From the NCBI GenBank assembly GCA_019925795.1, contig CM034303.1:6076001-6140000 (forward strand): 64,000 nucleotides of DNA, in the 5' to 3' direction. A model generated the notes under the pieces. That model was given only the letters and a program-made list of their open reading frames with translations. It ran no database searches and was not told the origin of the DNA. This stretch comes from Dendrobium chrysotoxum. Lineage: Eukaryota > Streptophyta > Magnoliopsida > Asparagales > Orchidaceae. Every line of letters starts with the position of its first letter. Position 1 is the stretch's first letter. Made by a program: the position numbers and the translations under genes. This document shows positions 10,597-21,765 of the stretch, piece after piece.

Positions 10597-11900
10597 AAAT
10601 GAATTATGGAGGGAACTGAATGAACTTTAAGTATCAAAGTAAAAAAATATGAGGTCTTAAAGTCCACACCAAAGTATCATAAGGATAAGTAAGAGTTTCA
10701 AATAATTCTTGGTAACTTCACTAAAGAATTACAAAGGATTAAAATCTCACCATAAGGATGAAGAAAAGAGAAGTCATCAAATATAGTTTGTATTCTAAAC
10801 ACCTTATAAATTTTTTCTCAAATATCATATTGATAAAGATGACTAAAAGGTGGAGTTTTGAGGGCTTGAATGGGATATCTACTGGCTAGAGTAAGAGGTG
10901 AAATTTTGATCTAGAGTTTGGTAGGAAATGATTTTGGGTGTAGAGGAATGCATGTTGAGATATGTGAAATATGGGGTTAAAAGAAGAAAATGTGGCTGGT
11001 TGTTTTGGAGGAAGGTGGAGGCTAATGCATTGAGATTTAGGGATGAATGAGGAAATTGGGAATGATTGAATGAGTGAGGATGTGGGGTAAGAAGAAATAA
11101 TTGGGGTTCAAATGTTGGAAAGAAAATGTAGCACAAATGCTTTGCAAACTAGGGCTTCAAGAGAACAATACAAACCTATAACATATCACTTTGATTATAC
11201 TTTCACAAAGAAAGAAAGATTAATGCAATTGATGAGAGATGGAATTAAAAAGATAACATACAAAAAAATGAACAATAAAACACAAATCATGGTTGGCCAA
11301 CAAGCCTTCCATGATCATGGGTTACCGAACCTCCATAACTCCCTTCCACCACTAAACAAAAACTGGACAACTTCCAAATCTTAAAAAGTTTATTTTTCAC
11401 AAAATCTTTTTTTATTTATTTTCATCCTATTTATGCATAAGTGGGAAATTCAAAATTATATTATAGCATTTAAAATAAAATTACAAAATTCAAATTCAAA
11501 TATCTGAATAAGGAGAAAAACCGGCCAATGGTTGGAAAATAAATAGGTACTTGCATGGAGGCACCTCTTCATTAGAATTTCCATTTGGAGAGAGGAGAGG
11601 CTAGAAACTTTAACTTCAACTTCTAACCACCTTTGGAATGTTAATATGGAGGCCTCTATTGGTTTTCCTCATAGACCTTGATTTTGCTTTACATGAAAAG
11701 TTTAGTTATAAGTATATGATGTTGATGTTCATCCTATTTCACTTTGCATTCTTATAATCAACTCCTTATCAACTTCCAACAACTAACTTAACTAAATATT
11801 GAATTAAAATTTCTAATTCAAATTTAAATTGAAAAATTAAAAGTTTCCTTGAATTTATTCTCCTAGTTCTACATCACTTAATATCAACCCTCATTCTTAA
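10597..11900. repeat. R1 repeat, copy b (longest)
   Basis: Begins with ggaaaatgaattatggaggg, the same start as the copy at 50048. The part from 10757 to about 11730 closely matches 23112-24087. It is the longest copy and the best reference for the family. The open frames in it (for example 11112-11384 plus) are not conserved in the other copies, which carry indels, so I do not call a gene. No terminal repeats or polymerase blocks are visible. Confidence 0.7.
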
Positions 11901-12266
11901 ATATTCCTTAGAGAGAGCCTTTTGATCAAATTGTGGATCAGGGTCAAAAAATCACTTTGATGTTCTATAGAGCAAGCTTAGTGTTAATTGTTTCCACATG
12001 CTGTGATGATGTTCTATGAAATAAGCCTGATGTCATCTTAATGAATTCAACATTAATGAATACTATTGAGATCTAGTGCCTCTAAAATCCTCTTTAAGCA
12101 AAAAAAAATCATATATATTATCTAATTTATTCAAATTTGAATTAAATATATATTTTTTTAATAGTAATTATTTTATTTAAGTAACCTATGGGAAATTTTC
12201 CTTCAAATTGGATGTTCTCCCTTTTTCGCCTTGTGCTTCTTTCATGGATGCTATTCTCTCTATTGC
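11901..12266. other. AT-rich spacer, possibly the start of the copia LTR
   Basis: The sequence lies between R1 copy b and the recognisable copia LTR. Homology with the second copia copy starts at 12267 only because that copy is cut by a MITE fragment there, so part of this stretch may be the true LTR start. Confidence 0.35.
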
Positions 12267-12551
12267 AAGGCATGGTATCTTTTTTATATTAGGGTAAATT
12301 TGAGGTATGAGGGTTGAATAGATCTATAAGTACAAATTGTTAATGGAATAAAGTTCTTTTATGTTCATCTTAGTCCACCACTTCTCTGTTGTATTTCTGT
12401 TATAGCAAATCTCGGCCATTAATTTCTAACAATATAGTTAATATCAATCATAAATGTATATTTACTACTATTGCATTACTAATGAAATAGAACACTATTA
12501 TGATATTATCTTCTTCCTTGTAATGTATTGTCTCTTTTTGTCTTATTGACA

Positions 12552-12563
12552 TGGTATAAGAGC
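12552..12563 (+). other. Copia primer-binding site (tRNA-Met type)
   Basis: TGGTATAAGAGC directly after the LTR end differs by one base from the TGGTATCAGAGC used by many copia elements to prime from initiator tRNA-Met. Confidence 0.75.
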
Positions 12564-13327
12564 CTTCAAGCCTCACATTATTAATTTTTTCTAATCTATT
12601 TACATTTCTTCCTTACTCTATCCAATTGCTATTGAAATCTCTAAGAATAGTGATACAAACATTATTCCTTTGGTTAGTAGCTCTCCAATTCCTTCTCAGC
12701 TTGTGTTGTTTATGTTTACCATAAAACATGTAATTACTATTTCTTAATATTAAAAATTTTTCTAACATAGCATTCTTATGTTCTCAAAGTTTTCAAAGAG
12801 AGTGAATTTTAAGGTTATCTCAATGGTTTCTCATTATTCTAGGCAAATTTTAACTATAGCGGGTGACATTGCTCCTAACCCTCAAACATAATGCCTTATT
12901 TTGTAACATAAGTGCACATTTGTTACCTTATATCTTAAATAATGACTATAGTTGGGGCCCCATTAATAAAAGATTATAATCAACAAAATTTTCTTGTGTA
13001 ATATAGTTGAAAAAAATGAGCTTTTTCATATTTCTATGAAGAATAAATCAATGCAACAACATCTTTTTTAAATCAAATCAAGGGAGGATATTTTGGCTGG
13101 TGCAATTTTTTATCTTGATCATGAGGAAAATATTATTTATACCCTCATTTATCTCCCATCTACTTATCAATCCTTCAAAACTGCTATTCAGACCAATCTT
13201 TAACCATTATGGAGTGAGGAAATGAACTTGGATAATGAAGCTACATGAGAACCACAAGTCTCATGGATTTTGAAATCATCAGTGGACCGTAAAGCAAACC
13301 ATGGTTTAGCTACTAATCGATAATTCT

Positions 13328-14340
13328 TTGCTTAGTATTGTAGGACATAGAATTAGGTTTCATCTAATCTTCAAGGATGATAATTATCTTTCATGTAGAC
13401 ACTGTAATTTGTGGCATGTTGTTTGCCAAACTAATGGCAAATTGGGCCACTCATCCATTAAATTTTGTCATCGTATAATTCTTAATTACAAAAATTATGC
13501 TACATCCTAGGTCTTTCTACCAGACACCTCAATTCAACCCAATGATTGGTTTTTAAACTTAAGAGCTATATCATATATCACCTCTAATTCAAAGAAGTAA
13601 CTCAACATTAAGCCTATCATGAAAATCAACAAGTTGCAATTCAAAATGAACAAATCTCTTCCAATTTATAATACCAATAAAATTCTTCATCCTTTTCCTC
13701 ATCATAAGCTTTGCTTAAATCCACTTTAGGTACTAAAAATTTAACATAATTTTATCACTATTCATCAACTTATTTTTGAAAATTCATGTTCAAATTTCTT
13801 TGATGCAAATGGTTATCATGTCAAGGATAGGAAAATCAATTGAATGATTCTTTCATGCTTTATCCTATTCATATTCATCCACAATGTTGCCTTTACCGAT
13901 AACTCCACTTCCACTTGGCACTGTCATTTAGTTCCTCTTCATTCAACTATTCTTTCTAATTTCTGTATTTCTCCCTCTATTTCTCCATCTAAATCATGTC
14001 AATTAGCCAATTTTAATAACGCTACATGAATATATTATTATCCTTTTGAGCTTGTTCATTCAGATGTATGGGGTCCTTTCTCAGATACTTCCTTTAATGG
14101 ATATAGCTATTATGTTATATTTATTGATGCTTATTCTCAATTTTGATGTAATATCCAATGAAAATTTAAATTTGATATGCTTTCTAAATTAACCCAAACT
14201 TAAAGTCATGGTTGAATGAAGATTTTTAAAACCTTTCATTCTTATGGTCAAGGTGAGTATTCCAACACATTTTTTCAAAGTTTATTGGATCAATTCGGCA
14301 TACTACATCAATATAGCTAGAAAAAAAGAAGAAGCAAGCA
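13328..14340 (+). pseudogene. Copia gag-pol fragment (zinc knuckle to integrase)
   Basis: Blocks in order: a zinc-knuckle-like peptide around CRHCNLWHV at about 13395-13425, the pre-integrase WHCHL block, and the integrase start with HSDVWGP. The downstream motif FKTFHSYGQGEYS near 14227-14265 corresponds to the second acidic residue region of the integrase core (usually SDGGGEY), with D changed to Y. Several stops separate the blocks. No reverse transcriptase follows. Confidence 0.65.
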
Positions 14341-14359
14341 CTATCACTTATAAGCTCAT

Positions 14360-14545
14360 CAATCTAGGAGTGTAAGTGAGTCGAACCGGCTCACGAGCGG
14401 CTCATGTTTGACTCATCAACGAGCTCACAAGTCGAGTTTATCGAGTCATGAGTTCAAGCTTGAGCCTATAATTGAGCTCGTATATTAAACGAGCTCGAGC
14501 TCGAGCTCAGCCTGGCTCGGCTCAAAAGCTCGTTGATGATCTACC
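14360..14545. mobile_element. GAGCTCGAGC-rich MITE fragment, copy 1
   Basis: Contains gagtgtaagtgagtcgaacc followed by many GAGCTCGAGC and CGAGC variants, a sequence style found at the ends of some plant hAT-type non-autonomous elements. The same piece recurs at 60698-60822 next to the second copia copy. Only one end is visible. Confidence 0.45.
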
Positions 14546-14880
14546 CAACTTATTTTGGGTTGATGCATTTCCCACTATAGTATACCTAATCATCTCTACT
14601 TTACTCCATATCAATTGTTATAAAATAAGAAGTCGCTATATTCTCATCTAAATATTTTGGGATGTTTTTTTTATTCATAGCTGAAGTCATATTCACCCCA
14701 TAAATTTGCACCAAATTAGCTCATAATGTTTCTCTTGGCTATAATTCCTCGCATCAAAATTATAGATGTTATTCGTCTTACTCTTTATAAATTTTGTTTT
14801 CATTTTCCACAAAACACTTTTCCTCTTTATCAATTTAAAAATCACTATTTTTTACAGATACAATGGTCAGTTTAACAAGA

Positions 14881-15024
14881 AATTATTTTGTGCGATCATC
14901 GGACCATCCAGAGACGAATGAGAGCGCGTCGCATCACCAGGTATCTAGCGGTACACAGCAAAAAAATGATGTGATGCGCTCTCATTCATCTCCCGATGTC
15001 GTCCGATGATCACACAGAATAATT
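14881..15024. mobile_element. 144-bp foldback (MITE-like) element
   Basis: The outer about 55 bases are an inverted repeat: AATTATTTTGTGCGATCATC at the left, AATTATTCTGTGTGATCATC reading inwards from the right. Both arms then continue through GAATGAGAGCGC and a GCATCACATCA-like stretch. The loop is only about 30 bases. RNA from it would form a long hairpin. The corresponding position is absent in the duplicated block at 60822, where the whole interval 14491-15378 is missing. Confidence 0.75.
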
Positions 15025-15872
15025 AATCCACTTCAACAACGTCTATGTACACTCCACTAACTCCTATACTATCTATAAACACCACCAATTCCAATACCAC
15101 AACTCCATTGGTTGATTCACCACCTCCAAATTATTGCCCTCAGTAGATCCATCTTCATACTTTTCTAATTTTTCAAATGAGTAAAAGTACAAAATAGTTT
15201 TTCCATTATTAGTAAATGTTCAATTTAGTTTCAAATTTTTATGATGATCCAATTAAGTCCTCTGAATATTAAAAAATATCTTAATTTGGTCCCAATGCCA
15301 AAAGTAATAATTAAAATTAACCTCAACAATTAAATGTGAGGGCATTTTGGATATTATGGTATATGTGAGATTGTATTATTTTTATTTTTATTTTATTTAT
15401 CATATTAAAATAAATTCAAAAATCATAAAGAAACTTAATCAATTAAATAACAAGAGTGAATAATTAATAAACATTGTTAACTTTACACGTTACTTTTGGC
15501 ATTGAATCAAATTAAGATATTTTCTAATAGTCGGGGGATTAAATTAAGGCATTATGAAAATCTGTGACTAAATTTAACATTTACTAATAGTCAGGGGCGT
15601 ATTTTGAGCTTTTACTCTTTTCCAAACTGTCAATCCTGGGTATCTACCAATTCTTATCGTGTATCATTACAATCTCACCCCATTCCTCTTGTTCCACCCA
15701 ATCTATCTTCCATCTTTCACCAGCTCCAAATTGATCAACTCATCCATGATAAAAAAGACTTCTAATTAGACTAAAAATAAAAATTATTTTCACATTTATT
15801 CATACCACTGTCAATCCTCAGTCTCTGCATCCATTATTACATTCTAAAACAAGTTGCTACTTGTTAGGTATA
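15025..15872. other. Intergenic sequence 3' of DAO1, shared with 60826-61140
   Basis: No gene is seen. From about 15378 to 15700 it closely matches 60826-61140 (for example tttggcattgaa, ttacaatctcaccccattcc). The interval 15690-15710 is the unoccupied version of the CACTA insertion site at 61141. Confidence 0.65.
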
Positions 15873-16976
15873 CTAAGCCATTGCTTCAGCTTCATCAATA
15901 GCCCAATGTTGGAGAAGTTCAGTTATTGATCGAGTTGAAGCCTTAATCTTCCTGTACTCCCTAAAGTCGAAACTTCGATAGAGTTGTCGGTTCTCAGAAT
16001 CAATTAATTCAGCTCGAGGCTCAATCATGTTATCCTTTGGTGCAAGCATAAATAAGACAACGGTGAATCGCAGCTCTCCTTTCTTGCATACCACCTTGTG
16101 TTTAACATTATGAAGTCTTCCATTGCTCCAAACCTTGAGAATGCGCACGAGAAAAAAAGATAACAGTGAAATCAATTTAAATAATAGTTGATAAAATATA
16201 TCATGATTACCTTTCCGATATCGCCGACATTTATAAGAAATGTTCCTGGTACATGATTAACAACCACAGAGCTTCCCTCAGAGTTTATAAACTCAAATCC
16301 ATCATTAGACTCGTCTTCAAGAAGAAGACTGATAAAACTACTATCTGTATGGGTATATGCACCATCACAGCCAATATTTTCTTTTGTGAAATTGTATCTA
16401 TTCATTCGTAAGTGACAAGACCATTCTTGAAATGAATAGTCTGCAACTCCTAAACACTCAGCTATTTTGGATGCCAAATCCACAGTGAGACAATGAAGTG
16501 TAGAGGCATATGTACTCAAATTTTCTCTGTAGGTTCGATAAGAAGATCATACATTATATGAGAAAATTTGGAATATAAGAAATCTTATGGTACTATAGAT
16601 ATTGTGGAGGGAAAAAATGAGGAACAAAGCGAGCTAACTTGTCGTGGGATGAGATGCCCAAGCAAGAGCAGAAGGCATGGATGTCAGTGGTTGAGTTGGC
16701 ATCATAGATGCCCAAACTCTCAAACAATGGGCTCAACTGATTAGGATGTATGTAACCGCTTCCAGGTATGATATTGATGTTGCGGTGCTTCACCTCAGAG
16801 GGTAGCTCTAAGATATTTCTTGCAGAAGCCTTCATATCTGCAATAATAGCATCATGGATTCCATGGTTGATCACTCGGAAGCAACCCAGTCCAACCACCG
16901 CCGCCCTAAGCTTCTCCTTCTCTACTTCAAACTTCGCCAAGTCGATTATTGGCACCGAGAATCCCTCCACTTCCAT
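15873..16976 (-). CDS. DAO: DAO-type 2-oxoglutarate/Fe(II) dioxygenase (auxin oxidation family), intact
   Basis: Three exons: 16976-16639, 16526-16211 and 16133-15873. Introns of 112 and 77 bases have GT-AG ends. The 304-residue product has no internal stop. It contains the N-terminal dioxygenase domain (VINHG at 35-39, IIPGSGY at 69-75, FESLGIYD at 85-92) and the catalytic jelly roll. The iron ligands are H172 and D174 (HTDSSF) and H230 (NVKHK); R240 with T242 (RFT) should bind 2-oxoglutarate. The blocks IIPGSGY, WSNGRLHNVKH and ELIDSEN resemble rice and Arabidopsis DAO, cytosolic enzymes that oxidise indole-3-acetic acid to 2-oxindole-3-acetic acid. Length is as expected for the family. Start: the only in-frame ATG with conserved spacing. 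Substrate is inferred from family; a related 2OG oxygenase acting on another substrate is possible. Confidence 0.88.
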
Positions 16977-17040
16977 TATCACCAATCTACTCCTCTAATT
17001 TTCTTTTGTTGATACTCTCAAAGATGCTCTAAGCATGCGG

Positions 17041-17049
17041 TTTAAATAG
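17041..17049 (-). promoter_or_regulatory. Candidate TATA box of DAO1
   Basis: CTATTTAAA on the minus strand, about 65 bases upstream of the ATG. The same element at the same distance is kept in front of DAO2 (20236-20245) and DAO3 (56474-56482). Confidence 0.5.
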
Positions 17050-17445
17050 AAATCACATCAAAGTTAGTGAGTTATTGATGACTTCATGATTAAGAAATTT
17101 CTTTATAAATTGGAAGTTGTGATTATTAGCGTCAAATGATGTTTTTAATTCACAGTAAATGACAAAAAGTAATACGAATGTATGGTTGTGAATAAAGAAA
17201 AGGATCTAATTAAACGAGTTGGATTTTTTTAGTAAAAGGTGCGTTTACAGTGTTATTTAAATAACGATATAACTAAATGGAGAGTATTATCCATTAGATA
17301 TAATATATTTGATTTATCTTAAATTACATAAATAATATAATATTATTTAGATGGCATTTCATGATATATTGATGAGTCAAGAACAGTAAATGACCGGCTT
17401 TTTTTTTTTCTAATTTGTCCAAATCTTTGATAACGATGTCCTTTG
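17050..17445. other. DAO1 upstream region (shared by all DAO copies)
   Basis: AT-rich upstream DNA that matches 20250-20660, 39745-40160 and 56485-56890. Shared landmarks are the gaaaaggatctaattaaa stretch and ttacataaataatataata. No protein-coding potential. Confidence 0.7.
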
Positions 17446-17610
17446 TATGAGAGACTATTACGTGCGGAGTCCAGACGTAAGATGCGTTCGGATTATGAGG
17501 ATACACAGCAAATATATAGTAAATACACAGTTGTGTAAAAAACTGTATATTTACTGTGTATTTATTGTGTACCCTCACGAATCCGAACGGTCCGCATGTA
17601 ATAATCTCTC
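17446..17610. mobile_element. 165-bp MITE with terminal inverted repeats in DAO1 upstream region
   Basis: Ends pair as GAGAGA-TATTA..GTGCGGA against GGAGAGATTATTACATGCGGA, and inner arms pair through the tacacagt/actgtgta motifs. It is flanked by CCTTTG on both sides (17440-17445, 17611-17616). The related site upstream of DAO2 (about 20658-20664) and its duplicate (about 40153) have no insertion and read directly through. The same MITE sits at the same position upstream of DAO3 (56891-57056), so the insertion predates the DAO1/DAO3 split. Confidence 0.85.
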
Positions 17611-18644
17611 CCTTTGAAGATGTGAAGTTTAGTGATTTTTTTATTTCAAAGATAGGCTCATCTTACTATGAGATCAAATTTGATTTTTTACTGAAAGTTT
17701 TAATTAAGCTAATTAGCCTTTCAAAATAACTATATATTTTTAGATGAAGTGTAATCAAATTATGTGTAATTTACATTTGATGCAAGAAATTTTCAAAAGT
17801 GTAATAATTTCAACAAATTTTTAGTCGTATTGAATATCTCGACAAGTTAAAGGTGATACAATTCGGGCCCATATAAGCTCAAATCAAGTACATCATGAAG
17901 TATGATTGAAAACAACATAATATTAATTGAAGGATCAAATGATCTTCATATTTAATAAAATTTATTTGATAATAATTTTTATAAAAAAATTTTCATAGAT
18001 ATTAATGCACATATTTTATGAATTTATGGTAAATTAGATTAAGGATTTTTTAAATTAATATTATATATATGTATATATATTAATTTCCTATTGTCGCTTA
18101 GTTTCATATAAATAATTTTATTATTTAATTTAATTTTTATTTTTACATCTAAAATTTGAAATATTTTGAAATGAATATTAATGCATATCTATATTTTTTA
18201 AAATAAAGAAGTAAATTATTCTTATACTCTAAGAGAAATAATATAACAATAAAATTTGAATACAAATAAAACATATTATTTTCTATTAATTTCTACTTAT
18301 GTTTATTATTTAAAATTATTTATGAATTACAAATCATGTTAAAATAAGAAATAATTAAGTGAATAATTAAATTTTGAGTATAAGTAATCACATAGAGAAT
18401 TCATTATATCAATGCAAGGAAATAATTTATGTTGTAAGAACTTTTTGTAACATAGAGCAATGCTTTCACCTCCTCCAACACTACAATATATGCCATAATC
18501 TAACAATTCTATAATAAATTCTCAATGCCACATAGAGAATTCATTATATTAACAAACAAGTTCTAACTTAAAACCTTTCAACCTTCAAATGAGTCACTTC
18601 TTCCATTATTCCATCATGAAACAAGTTGCTACTTAGTAGGTATA
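17611..18644. other. AT-rich DNA between DAO1 and DAO2
   Basis: Upstream sequence of DAO1 continues to about 17990 (it matches 57057-57350 and 58074-58115). The rest to 18644 is very AT-rich with no recognisable feature. Confidence 0.5.
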
Positions 18645-20172
18645 TTAAGCCATTGATTTAGCTTCATCTATAGCCCAATGAAGGAGGACTTCACCAGCTG
18701 TTGATAGAGTTGAAGTCCTAATCTTTTTATACTCTCTATAGTCGAAACTTCGATAGAGTCGGGGGTTCTCAGAATCTATCAATTCAGCTTGAGGCTCAAT
18801 CTTGTTATCCTCTGGTGCAAGCATAAAGAAGGCAATTGTGAAGCGTGGCTCCGGCTTTTTGCATACTACCTTGTGTTTCACATTATGAAGCCTTCCGTTG
18901 CTCCAAACCTCCCAAATGCATATGAGAAAAAAATATATATGAGACTTCTATTAACATTTGCATTTGCGAGGAAATATAAGGTTTGAATGATTTATATTCT
19001 AGAGACTCATTTGGTTGATTATAATTTTTTTGGGGGAAAAATAATTAAATTTATTGCATTCCTTGTTAGAAGTAATTAGAAAATATTATTTGAATAAATA
19101 AATAAATAAAATTATCATGAGTTTTATATTATGCTAAATCTTAAATTTAGTTAGAAGGATTTGATTAAAACTTCAATTATATTTGCAATCAATCAATTGA
19201 GGCATTAATTAAAATTATCATGGACAACTCAAAAATGAAAAAAATTAGGACAGGATTCACTATAGCAAAAGTCAAAAAGATATTTAAAAGTGTGGAAAAT
19301 ATAAATATGACTGTAAATAAATATTTAATCATACATTTTAAACAATTTGTCAGTCATTACTATAATGAAATTAATTTATCCACAAATTATATATTTTTTT
19401 ATTAAAATATATCATAATTACCTTTCCGATATCACCAACATTTATAAGAAATGTTTCCGGTACATGATTGATAGCCACAAAATTTCCGTTGGAGATCATC
19501 ATCTCAAATCCCTCATTAGACTCATCTTCAAGAATGACATTGATAAAACTATTGTCGGTATGGACATTGGCTCCATAATGGCCAATAGTTTCTTTTGTGA
19601 AATTATATCTATTCATTCGTAAGTGACAAGACCATTCTTGAAACGAGCAGTCTACTATTCCTAAACACTCGGCTATTTTGGATGTTAAATCCACAATGAG
19701 ACCATGAAGTGCAGAAGCACATGTACTCAAAATTTCTCTGTAAGTTCAATTAGAAGATATATTATATAAAGTAATATGGAATTTAAGAGATATTATTGTA
19801 TAGATATTGTGGTGAAAAAGAAGAGAGGAACAAAAGACTCATGTGTCATGGGATGAGATGCCCAAGCAAGAGCAGAAGGCATGGATGTCAGCAGTAGACT
19901 TGGCATCATAGATGCCCAAACTCTCGAACAACAGGTTTAACCAATTGGGATACACATAACCGCTTCCAGGTATGACATCGGTATTGCGGTGCTTCATCTT
20001 TGAGGGGAGCTCTAAGATATTTCTTGCAAAAACCTTCATATCAGCAATAATTGTCTCAGTGATTCCATGGTTTATCACTTGGAAGCAACCCAGCCCAACC
20101 ACCGCCGCCCTAAGCTTCTCCTTCCCCGCTTCAAACTTCGCCGAGTCGCAACGAGATTTCCTCCATTGCCAT
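18645..20172 (-). pseudogene. DAO-type dioxygenase pseudogene (DAO2)
   Basis: Colinear with DAO1: exon 1 20172 to about 19845, exon 2 19737-19422, exon 3 18908-18645. Exon 2 is exactly the same length as in DAO1 (316 bases), exon 3 is one codon longer. Exons 2 and 3 remain open and keep HTD, VKH and the RFT arginine. Two lesions disable it. An 8-base net deletion about 25 bases after the ATG puts the rest of exon 1 out of frame and gives an early TGA. The intron-1 donor GTTAGC is changed to CATGAG, leaving an in-frame stop. Intron 2 has grown to about 513 bases against 77. The open exons suggest recent loss. Initiation at an internal codon would still meet the missing donor. Confidence 0.85.
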
Positions 20173-20179
20173 TATCACA

Positions 20180-21589
20180 TCTACTTCTCAAATTTTCTTT
20201 TGTTGATGCTCTCAAAGATGCTTTGATCAGTAGGGTTTAAATAAAAATTACATGGAAGTCAGTGAGTTATTAATGACTTTCTATTAAGAAATGATGGGCC
20301 TTTCTTTATAAATTAGAAGATGTGTCATTAGAGAAACCCATAATTCACATTAAATGATAAAGAATAGTATAAATGTATGGTAGTGAATGAAGAAAAGGAT
20401 CTAATTAAATGAGTTGGATTTTTTTTTTTTTCATAGAAGTCATGTTTTAAGTGTTAGTTAAATAACAATATTATGAGATTGAGAGTACTATTCATTAAAT
20501 ATAATGTGTTTGGTTTATTTTAAATTACATAAATAATATAATATTATTTAGACATAATATTTTTTCTTATCATTTATTTAGTATTTATTGATGACGTCAA
20601 GAACAATAAATGATTGGCTATTTTTTAAAAAGTTTGTTGATCTCTTTGATAATGGTCTCCTCTGGAGATGTGAAGTTTAGTGAATCTTTTATTTAGAAGA
20701 TAAGGCCATAGTCATTATCAGAGCAAATTGGATTCTTTATTGAGAAAATTAAAATGCTAATTAGTTATATAAAGTATAATCAAGTTGTATATAATTTATC
20801 TTTGATACCTCACTAAGAAATTCATTTAATTAGATATGAATCCAATGCAAATAACTTTTTTTAAGATCATTTGAACTTTAGTTTCAATAAATTTGTATGG
20901 ATCCAAACGAAGTACTTAAAGTATGATTGAAAATATAGGGTATTGATTGAAGGATAAAACGACCTTCAATCTTCAATTCTTACGCCCTTATAATCAAATT
21001 GATTTTTTATACAAGACAAATCTAACAAGCCCAGAATCATTTAATTCTAAGGTCATTAAGATGCATATATGTTGAATAAATGATTTATAGTCAAAGTATT
21101 CGATATGGGCTACCAGATGGAGTCTTATGAAATTCTGGCCAAATTAATCAAATTGCCACTCTAAAAAAACAATCAATAGAACCCTATTCTCCTCATAAAA
21201 ATATATCTTGTCTTGAGTATGGAGAAAGCATGAAGATCTAAAAAACCCTAGAATTATACTTAACATTTGACTTTGTTGATCACCATCAGTCATCGCTATT
21301 ACCTAAGTGATAATTCATCTCTCATTATTTTATTGTGATCGTCTAACCATCATCACTCCTCTATCATAATCATTCATCATCATCCAATTTCACAACCATT
21401 ATCGTCTAACAGAAATCTGACCACGGTCACCTAAGTATCATTATCGGATCTCTATTGCACAACTAACACCCTCTGACCACTATCATCATCCCAAAACTAC
21501 TTTTTCAGCAAGCTCTATTATAATTATAAGAGACCAAGGTTGAGATTATTACTTTGTAATCCCATCTTTTTCAATTAAGGGGAAGAGTA
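20180..21589. repeat. DAO2 upstream region; left part of large duplication (copy A)
   Basis: From the TCTACTTCTCAAATTTTC stretch at 20180 onwards the sequence is near-identical to 39674 onwards. It also matches, less closely, the upstream regions of DAO1 and DAO3. A TATA-like TTTATTTAAA lies at 20236-20245. Near 21280-21500 a CATCATC/ATTATC-rich low-complexity stretch is shared by the copies. No coding sequence. Confidence 0.8.
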
Positions 21590-21765
21590 GTGAATCTCTA
21601 CAAATTATTCTTAGAAACAGGATACGAAAAGAGCATATACATTAAAAGATTGGAGTAGCTCCAGTGGAAGATACGATTAGAGAGTCGTCTTAGATGGTTT
21701 GGTCACATAAAATGGTGGCCATCCAATGACCCGGTTAAGAGAGTAGATGTATTATAATTGTCTAA
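21590..21765 (+). mobile_element. RTE LINE 3' fragment, copy A
   Basis: The plus strand encodes the end of an RTE reverse transcriptase protein. The peptides NRIRKEHIH, KIGVAPVEDTIRE and SRLRWFGHIKWWP are diagnostic of this clade's C-terminus. One in-frame stop is present. The duplicate is at 41040-41215. Confidence 0.75.

Larger units (their letters stand above)
12267..14340 (+). mobile_element. Ty1/copia remnant, block I (LTR, PBS, gag, start of integrase)
   Basis: A plus-strand copia element survives only in its 5' half. LTR sequence ends in TTGACA at 12551 and is followed at once by a primer-binding site. Gag-like peptides follow at 12600-13210 (for example IYLPSTYQSF, compare the copia gag block). 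A GAG-pre-integrase block (WHCHLVPLHSTIL) sits at about 13915-13955 and the integrase start HSDVWGPFSDTSFNGYSYYV at about 14055-14115. Stops and frameshifts interrupt every block. Sequence breaks off in the integrase core near 14340. A near-identical second copy is at 58590-60660, with the same truncation point, so the truncation predates the duplication. Confidence 0.8.

Noticed and set aside
11112..11384. 90-codon open frame in R1 copy b
   Set aside because: The matching part of copy c (23467 onwards) has indels that break it, so there is no conserved frame.
19839..20102. DAO2 exon 1 as a functional short start
   Set aside because: The first codon of this open stretch is GTG in the middle of the conserved exon (VVGLGCF), and the intron-1 donor is lost.
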